From Silene conica (lineage: Eukaryota; Streptophyta; Magnoliopsida; Caryophyllales; Caryophyllaceae), in contig CM055311.2 in assembly GCA_029255685.2 (NCBI GenBank), forward strand, positions 5,628,269 to 5,692,268: a stretch of DNA of 64,000 bases, read 5' to 3'. Shown one piece after another: positions 12,001-25,996 of this stretch. The notes under the pieces are model-generated. The model searched no databases. It was not told the DNA's origin and saw only the letters and a list, made by a program, of their open reading frames with translations. Every line of letters begins with the position of its first letter. Within the stretch, counting starts at the first letter, position 1. The translations under genes were made by a program, and so were the position numbers.

Positions 12001-14189
12001 TTTACCAGACTTGCATTAGCTAGGCTTATGAGCTTCTCATTCTCTTCTTCAGTGAGCTCATATTCCTCTTCCTCTTCTTCTATCATTTCCAGCTCTTCAG
12101 CATCTTCAGCTGGATTACCTGCACACTTATCCAAAACTGTCAGATCATCTAAGGGATCCTTGGTCAAGGATTCCCTCCAATTAAGGATAACATTCCTGTC
12201 TATAATGTCGATGGAGCAACAAGTATCATCAGTAGGAATAGTTGCCTTATGGGCAAGACTAAACTCGATAGTGTCATCCCCAATCTCTAACGTAATGGTC
12301 CCGCGTTTGACATCTATTACAGCCCCAGCTGTGTGTAAAAATGGTCTACCTAAAATAATAGGTATTTGACTATCCTCAGCAATGTCTAAAACAACGAAAT
12401 CCACAGGAATAAAGAACTTTCCCACTCTTACTGGGACATCCTCCAAGACCCCTAATGGTCTTTGGGTTGATCTATCAGCCATCTGTAGGGTAATATTGGT
12501 GACTTTAAGTCTACCTAAACCAAGTCTTTCACATACAGAATAAGGTATAACACTGACACTAGCCCCTAGATCACAGAGGGCTTTCCCTATAACATGATTA
12601 CCTATGGTACAAGGGATGGAAAAACTACCTGGGTCTTTTAACTTGGGTGCTATATTATTTTGTGAAAGAACATAACATTCTTCCACAAAAGCAACAGCAC
12701 CGTCGTCCTGAAAATTCCTCTTACGACTCAAAATATCTTTCATGAATTTAGCATAAGAAGGTACCTGGGTAATTAAATCAGTGAAAGGGATGGTTACCTC
12801 AAGATTCTTAACCATCTCCAAAAACTTACCAAATTTCCGATCCTCTTTTGAATTTTTCAGTCTTTCGGGATAAGGAACGGTGACATTAGCCATAGGATCA
12901 GCAACCTTTGGCTTTTTCAGCTGTAAAATTTCGGTGAGGCCCTGAATGAAGGAGGAATCCAGCGATTCCGGAGTCAAAACAGCACTCTGCTCAGGAACGT
13001 CGGTCGGCCGACCAACAGCAGCGGTCGGTCGACCAGAATCTGCAACATCCGAAATTTTCCCTTTTCCAGAATCCGATCTCTCGTCAGGAACCGAGGTCGG
13101 TCGACCTACTGTAGCGGTCGGTCGACCTCCTGATCTGTTGACGGGATCAGATTCCTTGTTTTGAACCTCGGCAGAATCTTCTTTTTGGGTTGATTCTTCA
13201 CAAACACGGCCACTCCTAAGATTTATGGCGTTTAAAGTCTCCATGGGTCCCTCACAACTAGTTGGAGGGCTAGTTATTTGGTTGGCTATGTTTATCAAGT
13301 GCTCCTCAAAAACTTTTGAGGAGGCAAATTGAGCCTTACTCATCTCCATAACCTTCCTTGTTAAAACATCAACAAGAGCTCTCAAGTTCTCAATCTCACC
13401 CGTGTTGTCAACCGTAGTAATTAGGTTCGCACTTTCAAGCTTCAGCTGGGTTGCCTCAAGCTTTTCAAAACGGGCTTCAACTGTTGTCTCAAGAGCCATC
13501 ACTCTATTCATTTCCACATTCAGCCTCCTTGAATTCCCACGTGAACTCTTAAAGGCAGCTCTATGCACCGCCATGTCTTCAATAGTCTTCCAACCCTTCA
13601 TATGGCCGGTGTTATTCTGAAATCTTCCATTGGCGGCCGCATCAAGAATCATCTTATAATCATCGTAAAGGGCGTTGTAAAATCGGTTACATAGGTCCCA
13701 TTGTTGAAAGTTATGGTGAGGGATAGAACGGACCAAATTCTTGAACCGATCCCATGCTTCACAAAATCCTTCATCAGGTCCCTGTTGAAAGTTACGGATT
13801 TGGCTTCTCAAGTCTTCGGCTTTTGCAAGAGGGAAGTATTTCTTGTAAAAAGCCAATGCCAAGGAAGTCCAATCCGTAAACTCCTCAGTTGTCCTATCAA
13901 GGTAGCGGTACCAATCTCGCGCGGCATCTTTTAATGAGAACAAGAACATCGTTGCCAGCACCTCGTCTCTAGTCACCCCGTCAGGTAGGGGTATGGCACA
14001 ACAATAATCCGTGAAGGTTGTAACATGCTTCATTGGATCTTCGTCGGGTAAACCAGAAAATTGACTCCGTTCCACCAAAAAAATATTATTTGGGTGGAGT
14101 ACAAAGGAGCCAGTGGTAGGGGTAGGCAAGGCGAATCCCTTTGGTAAATCTTGAGCCTTTGGCTGTAGGTGGTCATAAATAGAATCCAT
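9042..14189 (-). pseudogene. Athila-like gag-pol region (fossil)
   Basis: The start at 14189 is the first ATG after the leader (MDSIYDHLQPKAQ...). Domain order on the minus strand: gag about 14070-13590; a linker with GRPT repeats about 13130-13000; aspartic protease about 12640-12310 with the motif DLGAS; reverse transcriptase about 11720-11020 with MCIDYRQLN and the catalytic FMDD; RNase H about 10800-10420 with CDASDYAVGAVLG and YTDHAALK; integrase zinc finger (HH...CDAC) about 10130-9985; integrase core about 9945-9600 with GIDYQGPF; and an integrase C-terminal part (KSRWSGPY) about 9230-9150. The order RT-RNase H-integrase is that of Ty3/gypsy. The region looks nearly whole, with about two interruptions. 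An acidic stretch (EEEEEE near 12050) lies between protease and RT. Confidence 0.92.
13002..13127 (-). repeat. Two palindrome pairs inside the gag coding region
   Basis: The 12-mers start at 13002/13023 and 13095/13116, again 21 bp apart. In frame they encode the pattern GRPT-x3-GRPT twice. The same DNA motif occurs in the non-coding LTRs and spacer of this element, so the peptide looks like a by-product of a DNA-level motif. Confidence 0.85.
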
Positions 14190-14337
14190 ATCTAAACAAG
14201 AGAGTACTCAAGCCTTCCTCTCAAAAACCTGTCTTCTAAACAAAACTAGAAGAAAAGGTAAGAAACGGTCTTAAGGAACCTAAGTTCCTTAAGACAAGAA
14301 AAATAAACAAAAAATTAACAAACAAAATTATACCGTC

Positions 14338-14355
14338 TCCCCGGCAACGGCGCCA
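14338..14355 (-). other. Primer-binding site, tRNA-Asp type
   Basis: The plus strand TCCCCGGCAACGGCGCCA equals the 3' end of plant tRNA-Asp including CCA, five bases from the LTR start. Athila elements are known to use tRNA-Asp. Confidence 0.9.
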
Positions 14356-14360
14356 AAATT

Positions 14361-15654
14361 TGACACCCGTCGTTGAGGGGTGCCAAAGATAAGATTTATA
14401 AAACCTCAGCTTAAACTTAGATAGGATAAGTCAAGGGTCGAACCACAGAGAGACAAGGTTAATTATGTTTGTGAATTTAAAGTCTATTGCAAGTAACCAA
14501 AAAGGGGGGGTTTTATTTGAGATTTAAACTAATAACTAAAAGGACAAAATAAACAAGAGAAATAAAATAAGGTAAAAGGAGATTAGGAACTTTGGTTCCC
14601 CATGGTTGAAACAAGTCAATGAAGGGTAAAATAATCAAATAACACAATCCCAAGGAACAAAGAATAAACCTTTAGGTCAAAATTCTACCCAATCCTTACG
14701 GTCTTAGGGTTCCTAGAAAAGCACTAAACTTTCGTTCAAGGGCAATCCCAAAGTTGTTGTTAAACTAATCCTAATAATCTTTCAATCTTAAGGATTAGTT
14801 CACCAACAACAATGGGGGATTGGTAATTTAATCATTAACTTATCAAAATCAAGTTTTTACCATGGTTCCCCTAATTCCTAATCACAAGAATTAGCTATGC
14901 ATACTTTTAATTATGAAACTAACAATAACTAAGAACATTAAAGGAATCAACATAATTAAAGATGACAATAAAAGGCCAAACATGAATTGAGAAATAACAA
15001 AAAGATGAATAACAAGATTTAAATAAAAAGGGAAGATTGAATTGTAACAACTTACAAATTAATTGGAAAATCTAAGAACAAGGATGAAAGCTTGGTACCA
15101 AATCTCTAACTACGGAGTTCTTCTAACATAAAAGTGCTTGATAATAAAAGACTACTTTTTAATAAAATTCCGTCTGACCTAATTGAAGAGTCTAGGTCTC
15201 CTTAAATAAGAATAATTACAAGATTAGGAAAGTAGAAAACACGAAACAAAAGTCCTCGGGTCAGCTTCTGGTCGGTCGACCTGTGAAGCGGGTCGGTCGA
15301 CCGCTTTAAGCGCTGCTGGGCTCTTATGCGAATTGGGCTTTGGTCAGGAGTTGGGCTTCGGTCGGTCGACCTATGATGCGGGTCGGTCGACCGCTCTTGT
15401 CCGTTCCAGCTTTAAATCAGGCCAAATAACAACACTCGGACATGCAATCCGGATCCTTGCTCCGTATTAGTACTCAAAACAGCTTCCGAAAGGCAAATAA
15501 GGCTCAGTTTTGCTCACTTCCGCGAATTCCTACATATAAAACATAGAAATGCCAAAGTAAACCGTTTCGGGAGAAAAAGCAACTAAAAGTCACGAAAGTA
15601 TAAGAAAATACGTGCCAAAAGAGTAAATAAAATGCATAAAATAGGCACGTATCA
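14361..15654 (-). repeat. 5' LTR of the Athila-like element
   Basis: 1294 bp, the same length as the 3' LTR and differing at about eight positions. It adjoins the tRNA-Asp primer site. The paired 12-mers lie at 15270/15291 and 15360/15381. Confidence 0.95.
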
Positions 15655-15830
15655 CCTAACATCCAAGGCACGTAAAATCCCATCCTCCTCCATGCTTTTA
15701 AACAATAGAAAGAAAACGGAAAAGGAGAAAGAGATAGGAAAGTCTATACCAAGCGTCTTCTAATCTCCGAATGCCTTAGATTCTTAATGCATATGCCACT
15801 TGTTAGTCAAACAAACATATACATATACAC
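15655..15830 (-). repeat. Fragment of Tat-like internal region
   Basis: It begins CCTAACATCCAAGGCACG and matches 52303-52480 over about 175 bp with few changes, including the run-out into a microsatellite. It is part of the element that received the Athila insertion. Confidence 0.7.
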
Positions 15831-15893
15831 ACACACACACACAGACACCCACCCACACACACACACACACATATATATATATAAGTATATATA
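15820..15893. repeat. CA/TA microsatellite
   Basis: (CA)n with CACCC interruptions, followed by a short (TA)n. It borders the foldback MITE at 15897. Confidence 0.9.
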
Positions 15894-15896
15894 GGG

Positions 15897-16277
15897 TTGG
15901 GATCCGGTGAGAACCACCTTACAATGAAAACCGGTGAGAACTCTTCCTTACGGAGTTTTTTTTTAAAAATTAATGACATAATTGGATTCGGCATGGAATT
16001 TTATGGCCAGAGAACATATTTCTTGGTCTAGAAAATAAATACTAGTGGCGGAAAAATGATAGATACGAAAAAATAGATAGTAGGTGCATGCAAATAAATA
16101 AAACGTATCTCACCTTAATTTCCGTCACTAGTATTTATTTTCTAGACCAAAAAATATGTTCTCTAGCTATAAAATGCCATGCCGAATCCAATTATGTTAT
16201 TAATTTTTTTTAAAAAAGTCCGTAAGGTAGAGTTCTCACAAGGTTCTCATTGTAAGGTGGTTCTCACCGGATCCCAA
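15897..16277. mobile_element. Foldback MITE-like element
   Basis: 381 bp, almost entirely an inverted repeat. The left arm begins TTGGGATCCGGTGAGAACCA and the right arm ends with its complement, TGGTTCTCACCGGATCCCAA. The arms are about 165 bp each with roughly 85-90% match and leave a loop of about 40 bp. It lies between TA-rich tracts, so the target duplication (a few bases of TA) cannot be defined. There is no coding capacity. The superfamily is uncertain (Mutator-like foldback or another TIR class). Confidence 0.8.
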
Positions 16278-17935
<1,658 letters not shown>

Positions 17936-18744
17936 AAAACTATTTATAAAATCCAAAGAAAGTAGTACTTGTTCGGGTGTCGAACACAAAGATGGTGAGG
18001 ATTTGCACGTAATTACGTTTAAGTCTAAGTCTAGTCAAGGTAAAAACCAAGGTTGCTTTATTGAATGAAACTAAAGCAAACAAAGATTAACACAATTATG
18101 AATCCATAAAAGGGAGACTATGGTGTCGGGGTCACTATGGTGGATTGATAATGGTAGCATGAAATTGGTTCGCTAAGTCGCTCTAAGTATCGGTCTCGGT
18201 TCGTCTCGTCTCTCGAGTCGACTCGCTTAGGTCAAGTCTGTACTACCTATCTCTACAAACAAACTCGTCAAACATAGATCACCCTAACCCTAGGTATAAT
18301 ATACTCACTCATGAATAAGAATGAAATGTAAACTATTGAGTAAACCTTAGAAAACATGTTGATTATACGAAATGTAAACTAATCAAAACAAAAGTGATAA
18401 CAAATGTAAAAAAAATGAAATACTAAGTAAAGGAAAGAAAGATTATACCAAAGTAAAAGTCTAAAGTAAAGAATATGGATTGATTGGAAGAATTCTCTCA
18501 AAATCTTCAAATTAAAACCCAACTATCGAAATGTAAATCAATGAACTTGATAAAGAAAGATTAACATTAATTAACTAAGATTAATTAAGGATTATGAAAA
18601 TTAAAGGAAGAGTTTATGTAAATATCAATCTGGGGTTTTGTGCCTAGGAATATCTAAAAGCGTATGAAAAAGTGTAGCGAAGTGTGTGTCAAAATATCTA
18701 AGTATGGGCTTATATAGTTTCTCGAAATGTGAAGAAATCTCGTC

Positions 18745-19180
18745 AGGTCCCCGTAGTCGATGGGTTGGTTGTCGATGAACCACCGGCTGGGAATGTCATC
18801 TTCCTCTTTTGAACTTCTTCAATAAGTAGGTTGACTCCCAAACGTTATGCCGACGAACGGTGGAGGACTGGAAGGGGACCCCTTCTCTTGGTTCTGATTT
18901 TAGACTTCTTGAAAATAATAGTAGGTGTCTCTGACCGGTCAACCGATAGACGCCTGACCACCGGCTGCCAGGTTGGGGATCCCTTCCTCAATTTATCCCC
19001 AAACTGGATGTTATATAATCGAAATTTGGTTAAGTGTTGGAACCGGCACTCCCGGCCGTGTAGCCGGCTGCCGGGCTATCGACTAGGGATATCTTCTCAA
19101 TTATTCTCATAATATGGCAAAGCATGTGAGATTGTACACCCAGGCGGATAGCCGGATAGCGGGCTACCGTCTAGGAAGGC
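18745..19180. repeat. Palindrome block of a Tat-like LTR unit (example copy)
   Basis: Five GC-rich modules built from AGCCGG/CCGGCT words, starting near 18750, 18835, 18935, 19048 and 19138, so roughly 85-110 bp apart. T/C-rich linkers (CCCCTTCTCTTGGTTCTGA and alike) separate them. The same block recurs in each unit near 20430-20870, 30100-30750, 40680-41020, 42290-42710 and 43975-44400, and in a diverged form near 45655-45950 and 49990-50110. Confidence 0.75.
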
Positions 19181-21531
19181 GTTTTCTTCATTTCTTCTTT
19201 AATTCTCCCTATTTTGTTTCAATACCGCTTCGATTTCTCCCGTTCCTTCACCCCCACCTCGAATACTACAAGATTAGCATCAAACACGTAAAATAGAGGT
19301 AATGGGAGATAAAAGCAAGTAATGGCATGGAAAACGGTATCGAAACGGAGTCAAAATATAGGAAAAACGAGGCAAAAACATGACAAAATTAAGGCTCATC
19401 ATAATATTTTTATGTCGGAGTTTTGGTCGTCATTTCTCGCATTAAAAACTATTAATAAAACCCAAATAAAGTAATACTTGTTCGGGTGTCAAACACAAAG
19501 ATGGTGGGAATTTGCGCGTAATTACGTTATAGTCTAAGTTTAGTCAAGGTAAAATAACAAGGTTGATTGATTGAATAACTAAAGCAAACAAGGATAAACT
19601 AGATGATAAATCGATAAAAGGGAGACTAGAGTGTCGGGGTCACTATGGTGGGTCAATAATGGTAGCATGAAATTGGTTAGGTAAATCGCTCTAAGTATCG
19701 GTCTCGGTTCGTCTCGTCTCTCGAGTCGACTCACCTAGGTCAAGTCTATCCTACCTATCGCTACAAACAAACTCATCCAACATAGAACTAGGGAAATTCA
19801 AGTCTCGAACCACCACTAAAGACAAGAAAAGTGACAAATCAAGCCCAACCATCGTTGTGACATTTCACCGAGCACCAAACATGCCTATTATGAAAAACCT
19901 TTACTATTGAGCAATAAAGCTTCAAATCATGCAAGAATCATCATCAACACCACAACATAGATCACCCTAACCCTAGGTATAAGATACTCACTCATGAATA
20001 AGAATGAAACGTAAACTATTGAGTAAACCTTAGAAAATATGTTGATTATAGGAAATGTAAACTAATCAAAACAAAAGTGATAACAAATGTAAAAAAAATG
20101 AAATAAATACTAAGTAAAGGAAAGAAAGATCATACCAAAGTAAAAGTCTAAAGTAAAGAATCTGGATTGATTGGAAGAATTCTCTCAAAATCTTCAAATT
20201 ACAACCCAACTATCGAAATGTAAATAAATGAACTTGATGATGAAAGATTAGTATTAATTAACTAAGATTATTTAAGGATTATGAAAATTAAAGGAAGAGT
20301 TTATGTAAATATCAATCAGGGGTTTTGTGCCTAAGAATATCTAAAAGCGTATGAAAAACTGTAGGGAAGTGTGTGTCAAAATTTCTAAGTATGGGCTTAT
20401 ATAGTTTCTTGAAATGTGAAGAAATATGGTCAGGTCCCCGTAGTCGATGGGTCGGCTGTCGATGAACCACCGGCTGGGATGCCATCTTCCTCTTTTGAAC
20501 TTCTTCAATAAGTAGGTTGACTCCCAAACGTTATGCCGACGAACGGTGGAGGACTGGAAGGGGACCCCTTCTCTTGGTTCTGATTTTAGACTTCTTGAAA
20601 ATAATAGTAGGTGTCTCTGACCGGTCAACCGATAGACGCCTGACCACCGGCTGCCAGGTTGGGGATCCCTTCCTCAATTTATCCCCAAACTGGATGTTAT
20701 ATAATCGAAATTTGGTTAAGTGTTGGAACCGGCACTCCTGGCCGTGTAGCCGGCTGCCGGGCTATCGACTAGGGATATCTTCTCAATTCTTCTCATAATA
20801 TGGCAAAGCATGTGAGATTGTACTCCCAGGCAGATAGCCGGATAGCGGGCTACCGGCTAGGAAGGCGTTTTCTTCATTTCTTCTTTAATTCTCCCTTTTT
20901 TGTTTCAATACCGCTTCGATTTCTCCCGTTCCTTCACCCCCGCCTCGAATACTACAAGATTAGCATCAAACACGTAGAATAGAGGTAATGGGATATAACA
21001 TCAAGTAATGGCATGGAAAACGGTATCGAAACGGAGTCAAATATAAGAAAAACGAGGTAAAAACATGACCAAATTAAGGCTCATCATAATATTTTTATGT
21101 CGGAGTTTTGGTCGTCATTTCTCGCATTAAAAACTATTAATAAAACCCAAATAAAGTAATACTTGTTCGGGTGTCAAACACAAAGATGGTGGGAATTTGC
21201 GCGTAATTACGTTATAGTCTAAGTTTAGTCAAGGTAAAATAACAAGGTTGATTGATTGAATAACTAAAGCAAACAAGGATAAACTAGATGATAAATCGAT
21301 AAAAGGGAGACTAGAGTGTCGGGGTCACTATGGTGGGTCAATAATGTTAGCATGAAATTGGTTAGGTAAATCGCTCTAAGTATCGGTCTCGGTTCGTCTT
21401 GTCTCTCGAGTCGACTCACCTAGGTCAAGTCTATCCTACCGATCGCTACAAACAAACTCATCCAACATAGAAACATGCAAATTCAAGTCTCGAACCACCG
21501 CTAAAGACAAGAAAACCTATAAAACCCCTCG

Positions 21532-22080
21532 CGACCTAATCCAAATCACAGATTCCACAACAATACACCTCAAAATACAAAGGCAAACGAAAACTGCGAC
21601 CTAATCCAAATCACAGAGTCCACAACAATACACCTCAAAATACAAAGGCAACGAAAACTGCGACCTAATCCAAATCACAGAATCCACAACAATACACCTC
21701 AAAATACAAAGGCAAACGAAAACTGCGACCTAATCCAAATCACAGATTCCACAACAATACACCTCAAAATACAAAGGCAAACGAAAACTGCGACCTAATC
21801 CAAATCACAGATTCCACAACAATACACCTCAAAATACAAAGGCAAACGAAAACTGCGACCTAATCCAAATCACAGATTCCACAACAATACACCTCAAAAT
21901 ACAAAGGCAAACGAAAACTGTGACCTAATCCAAATCACAGATTCCACAACAATACACCTCAAAATACAAAGGCAAACGAAAACTGTGACCTAATCCAAGT
22001 CACAGATTCCACAGAAATACACCTCAAAATACAAAGGCAAACAAAAAATGTGACTTAATCCTAACCATAGTTCCACAATA
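21532..22080. repeat. 65-bp tandem repeats, left LTR
   Basis: About eight copies of a 65-bp unit containing CTAATCCAAATCACAGATTC and CACCTCAAAATACAAAGGC. The matching array in the right LTR has about eleven copies. It is part of the LTR and has no coding sense. Confidence 0.9.
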
Positions 22081-22751
22081 ACAATTCATACCAAAACTAT
22101 GACCTAATCCAAATCACAGTTCTACAACTTCATTACTGAACTTACTCTATTCATAACCAATCATTCAAGCGACGCATATTCAAACCAACACCTAATTGAC
22201 CCCGGGAATTAAGCCGAGGGAGAGCCGGTTTCCCTTTCGGTTGCCCGACCGGGGGGTCTCTATCCTCACTCTATTCCCGAACCCAATATAGTGCCGCCCG
22301 AACCTCGGGGACTTCAAACATGCATACGAAGCATACGGAAAAAGAATCAATACAATCCGACTTGAAAATCACAAGTTATGAAGCAAACAATACAATCAGG
22401 GGCTCTCAGCCGGTTGGCCACAGGCGGAGAGTCTCATATTAAATAAATATACATCTCAAACCAGCTATATGAGCCTCACAACATGATTAAAATATGCTTA
22501 GACTCTTCACAAGAAAATCCCTAAAAGTTAACTATCTTCATGCACAATTTCCGTAATCCACTCCTTATGAGCTAATCGACTCGAGACGGATAACCACGCT
22601 TCTTATGATGAATTTCCTAGCTCCAATATACATTTAATACCAAGTGTATATACCACCAAACATCACTTAAAACATCCTAAAAAAAATTGGGAACCAAGCC
22701 CCCAAAACGGCTCGACAAACCGATAAACGAGCAGAAAGTTACAGCGGTTTT

Positions 22752-22828
22752 TGCGCAGCCTGCGCAAGGGGGTGCGCAGCTGCGCCTGGGCTGCGCAGCC
22801 TGCACAATTTGAGGCGCAGCCTGCGCCC
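22752..22828. repeat. GC palindrome cassette, left LTR
   Basis: Four GCGCAG-containing members start at 22753, 22774, 22793 and 22814 (spacings 21, 19 and 21). The first is the perfect palindrome TGCGCAGCCTGCGCA around a central C; the second contains GCGCAGCTGCGC. The flanking DNA is AT-rich. Confidence 0.85.
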
Positions 22829-23827
22829 AAGCACGGGCCAGGTTGGTTTCGTAAGTTTCCTGCAATTCGCCAATTCAATCAATCTTTCGACAAACACTTC
22901 TAAGCCATGATTTCTAGCATCAAACCTATACTTTCAACACATATAAACCCATAACAATTCCAAGTATGTCACAAACACGATTTTAAACAAATAAAACACG
23001 AATTAGAATCAAACATCCTATTCGTCTTAATTACTCAAAATCTGAAAAATGAACAATACTAGCATATGAACATCTAAAACTTCAATTAAACCATGTGATG
23101 AACATATAAAACACATTCCTAACATAAACCTAAACTCAAACCTCATCAACAATACAAAAATCAGAAACTTTAAGCAAGAACACAACACAAAGAATGCTAT
23201 TTTAACACAAAGGCCGAGTTTCTCATAATCGTCACCTTTTTGCTTCACAAAACCACCAAGAATCGCCTCCAAGCTACTCCAATCGACCTTGCCCACAATT
23301 AGAAACACCAATAACGGTATTAGACTCGAAAAACGTGCATTAAAGGGTACGGTCAGATTATAAGATGAAAAGATTTTGGTATAAAACTTACCTAGAAAGA
23401 TGGAGGACGAGAAGAGGAATCCGTAGGCGCAAGAATCGTCTCAATCGGATAAGAAACGAAGATTTTATGAAGAGATTAGTGAATTAGGGATTTGGTTTGA
23501 GATGAACAAATCAGTTTACTCTTTCTCATTTTCTCCTTGAAGAACAAGAAATAGGTGGATGAAGGAAGGTACTAGAAAGCTTCCTTCCTTTATTCTCATT
23601 TAAGCACAAAAGACATGAGACGGCTTTTTAAAAGAGATGATCGGGAAAGCTTGGTACGGAAATGCCAACGGAGTTATATAACATCTCAAGACTCAATAAA
23701 ACTCGAGACTAACATTTATACGATATTTCTAAATCATAAGTTACGAATTTAAATAAAATATTATTAAATCCCGAAAAATACTTTAAATTCTCCAAAATAT
23801 ATTTTTACGGAAATACAGGATGTTACA

Positions 23828-25876
23828 ATCACCCCATCTTTCAAAACGTTTCGTCCTCGAAACTTGAAAGCAGTTACAAAGACAACATTAACAAATCAAA
23901 ACCTTTACTGAACTTGTTATGCAAAACTTAGGTTTCTTTCACAGATTTCGAAAACGATTTTCCAAGGCACAAGTCTTCGTCAATGGACGTTTGGGTTCTC
24001 GTTGTACATTCAAGAGCACGACATTCCAAATCTGAGACAAGTCCCAAAATTAAATCAATTAAAATCCAAAAATTTAGATCGATCCGGTGTCGGTAAGCAT
24101 TGTTCAGGTTATCAGACGTCTCCAATAACGAGTTCAAATGACAAATCGACGCTGAGATTAATCCAATTACAAGACATGTAACTCTTTAAAATCAGGTTTC
24201 CCGAAAATTTATCACTGAGACCTATCTAAGTTGAAGAATTATCCGTTTCCTTTAACCAAAATCCTTTCGAAAACAAACTTTTGTTTCAAAAATCTTCAGA
24301 GAGAGCAAAGTTGTGAAATCCTACAAGTTGCAATTGATCGAAAGGAAGATAGCTTAGCGAATTTACATGTGCACAAAAGAGAATCGGTGCACGGGAGGGA
24401 TTATGATTTAGAACAAATGATTCCACAGGCTCGGGTTTCTCGTAATTCTCATAGGGTCCTCATCTCTCTCTCTCTCTTCCCAAATCAAGCACTCCGACTA
24501 TGGTTTTTGATGGATCCTTTCCTCAAACAAATCAAAACTACTCTAACCTGAAATGAGACTTAAATATATTGCTTCTCATACAGCCTTCCACAAACGGTCC
24601 TGAACTTCCAAACTCGGTTTCTAAGGATAAGCTGACATCCTCAAGTTCAGACTCACGAGTTATAACATGAACACTCGCAATAAGGCTTTACAAAAATCAC
24701 AATTCCCAAATCCTCAAGTGACATTTGAACGAAAATTCCTTTATTAAGATATACTCACGGTGTCATATTATATCAGAATTCCTCAAAATACACAAGTTAC
24801 CACTATTCCAGTCCGAATTATTCCCAAAATTTGGATGCTCAAATTCTAAGATTCCTCAAACGTCAACTGTATATTACTTCCCAATTTATTATTAAGTCAA
24901 CGAGTTTCTATTCCCCATCAAGTACTCCTCTAGGTGGACACTGAGATTCATTAAGTAACTTAGTTCAAACACTCAGTCAATTCCGCAAGTCAAACCGTAA
25001 TGATCTCAATACCCTCACCTTGTCACTAAAAGCTCTCATTCCTCAAAATATGTGGTTCTGTCTGTATTCCAATAATTTCTCAAGATTCAACATCACTAGC
25101 TTACCTCATTCATCTAGTTGAGATCACTACTATCTAAAGCATGTTCCTCTAAATTCACCCAAGACTCCACGTATCTCCTTTAAATTAATGGTACTCCCAA
25201 ATCTACCAATACTCACGATTCAATAGTGTTCTCATATCCACGTTCCACAGATGTCCTGTATAAAACTCCACTCAACTCACGCATTCCATCATTCACTTCC
25301 ACTCTCTCAATTAGTAACATACGGACACTAGGATCACCAAATCATGTCTCACGATACCACTTAAGTTTCCCTCAAATAACAACATTTTCTCCAAAACACA
25401 GTCACGGTTATCCTGGAACTAATTCCTCAAAATCCAACCAAGGTGAGAGTTCACCTACAAGGTACCTCGGGAAAGCGGCAACAAGGTTAAGCTGAAATGA
25501 TATGAACATAGATTTTAAGTAAGATGATCAACTATTCAATAAGAAGAGATGTGCATCCGGAGTTATCAAAGAAGACGATGCACAAGGAAAGAGGAGTATC
25601 TTCAAGGCACAAAAGCATTCCCCAACGGTAGCACGAATCGTCCATCTTCGGTAGAAACACCAGTCTTGATCGCCAAATGGATGAGCTCACGGTTCGTCGA
25701 TTCAAAGATATAGAAAGCAAACTTATTGACAACCAACAAACATGTTAGAACCTAACAAAAGCAATCACAATACAGTCTACCACTTGTCCTTATGTCTACC
25801 CAAATCTCTCATTCATTATTCAAGTTATTGGTCAAGTTAAGTTTGGGGATTACATGAGTGCGTCGGGAGCGATAAC
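23828..25876 (-). other. Internal region of the first LARD-like element
   Basis: A purine-rich tract (on the minus strand) adjoins the LTR end, followed by the hairpin GTTTCGTCCTCGAAAC at 23848-23863. The remaining 2 kb shows no protein domain; the open frames present (up to about 106 codons) have no recognisable motif. It is rich in TCCTCAAA/CTCAAGA phrases. Confidence 0.6.
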
Positions 25877-25888
25877 GCTCTGATACCA
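25877..25888 (-). other. Primer-binding site, initiator tRNA-Met type
   Basis: GCTCTGATACCA on the plus strand, two bases from the LTR start at 25891. Confidence 0.85.
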
Positions 25889-25996
25889 ACTATAAAACCC
25901 CTCGCGAAAGGCGGAAAAAGAAAACATACAAAGTACCAAAAATGCAGCGGAATTAAAAATTTTTAACATAACTAAACACGCGGAAGATAAAACATA

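Larger units (their letters stand above)
3370..15654 (-). mobile_element. Athila-like Ty3/gypsy retrotransposon, full length, lightly broken
   Basis: The element is 12285 bp with two 1294-bp LTRs (3370-4663 and 14361-15654) and a 5-bp target duplication CCTAA at 3365-3369 and 15655-15659. It reads on the minus strand: tRNA-Asp primer site, gag-protease-RT-RNase H-integrase region, a spacer, an additional 3' ORF of the Athila type, a long 3' untranslated region, and a purine-rich tract before the 3' LTR. By eye the LTRs differ at about eight positions (about 0.6%), which suggests insertion within roughly the last half million years at usual plant rates. The coding regions carry about four interruptions in all, so it is a young fossil. 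It inserted into an older Tat-like element. Confidence 0.95.

Noticed and set aside
11998-13934. Plus-strand open frames of 70-123 codons
   Set aside because: They are antisense to the Athila-like gag-pol region and merely mirror its codon composition.
18281-18300. Telomere-like CCCTAACCCTA in each tandem unit
   Set aside because: Less than two telomere repeats per unit at a fixed place in the LTR; not an interstitial telomere array.
21532-22080. CRISPR-like regular repeats
   Set aside because: The whole 65-bp unit repeats without unique spacers; it is a minisatellite in a plant LTR.
24231-25732. Open frames of 66-106 codons in the internal region of the first LARD-like element
   Set aside because: No gag, pol or other recognisable motif and no conserved frame pattern; length is within chance for this composition.
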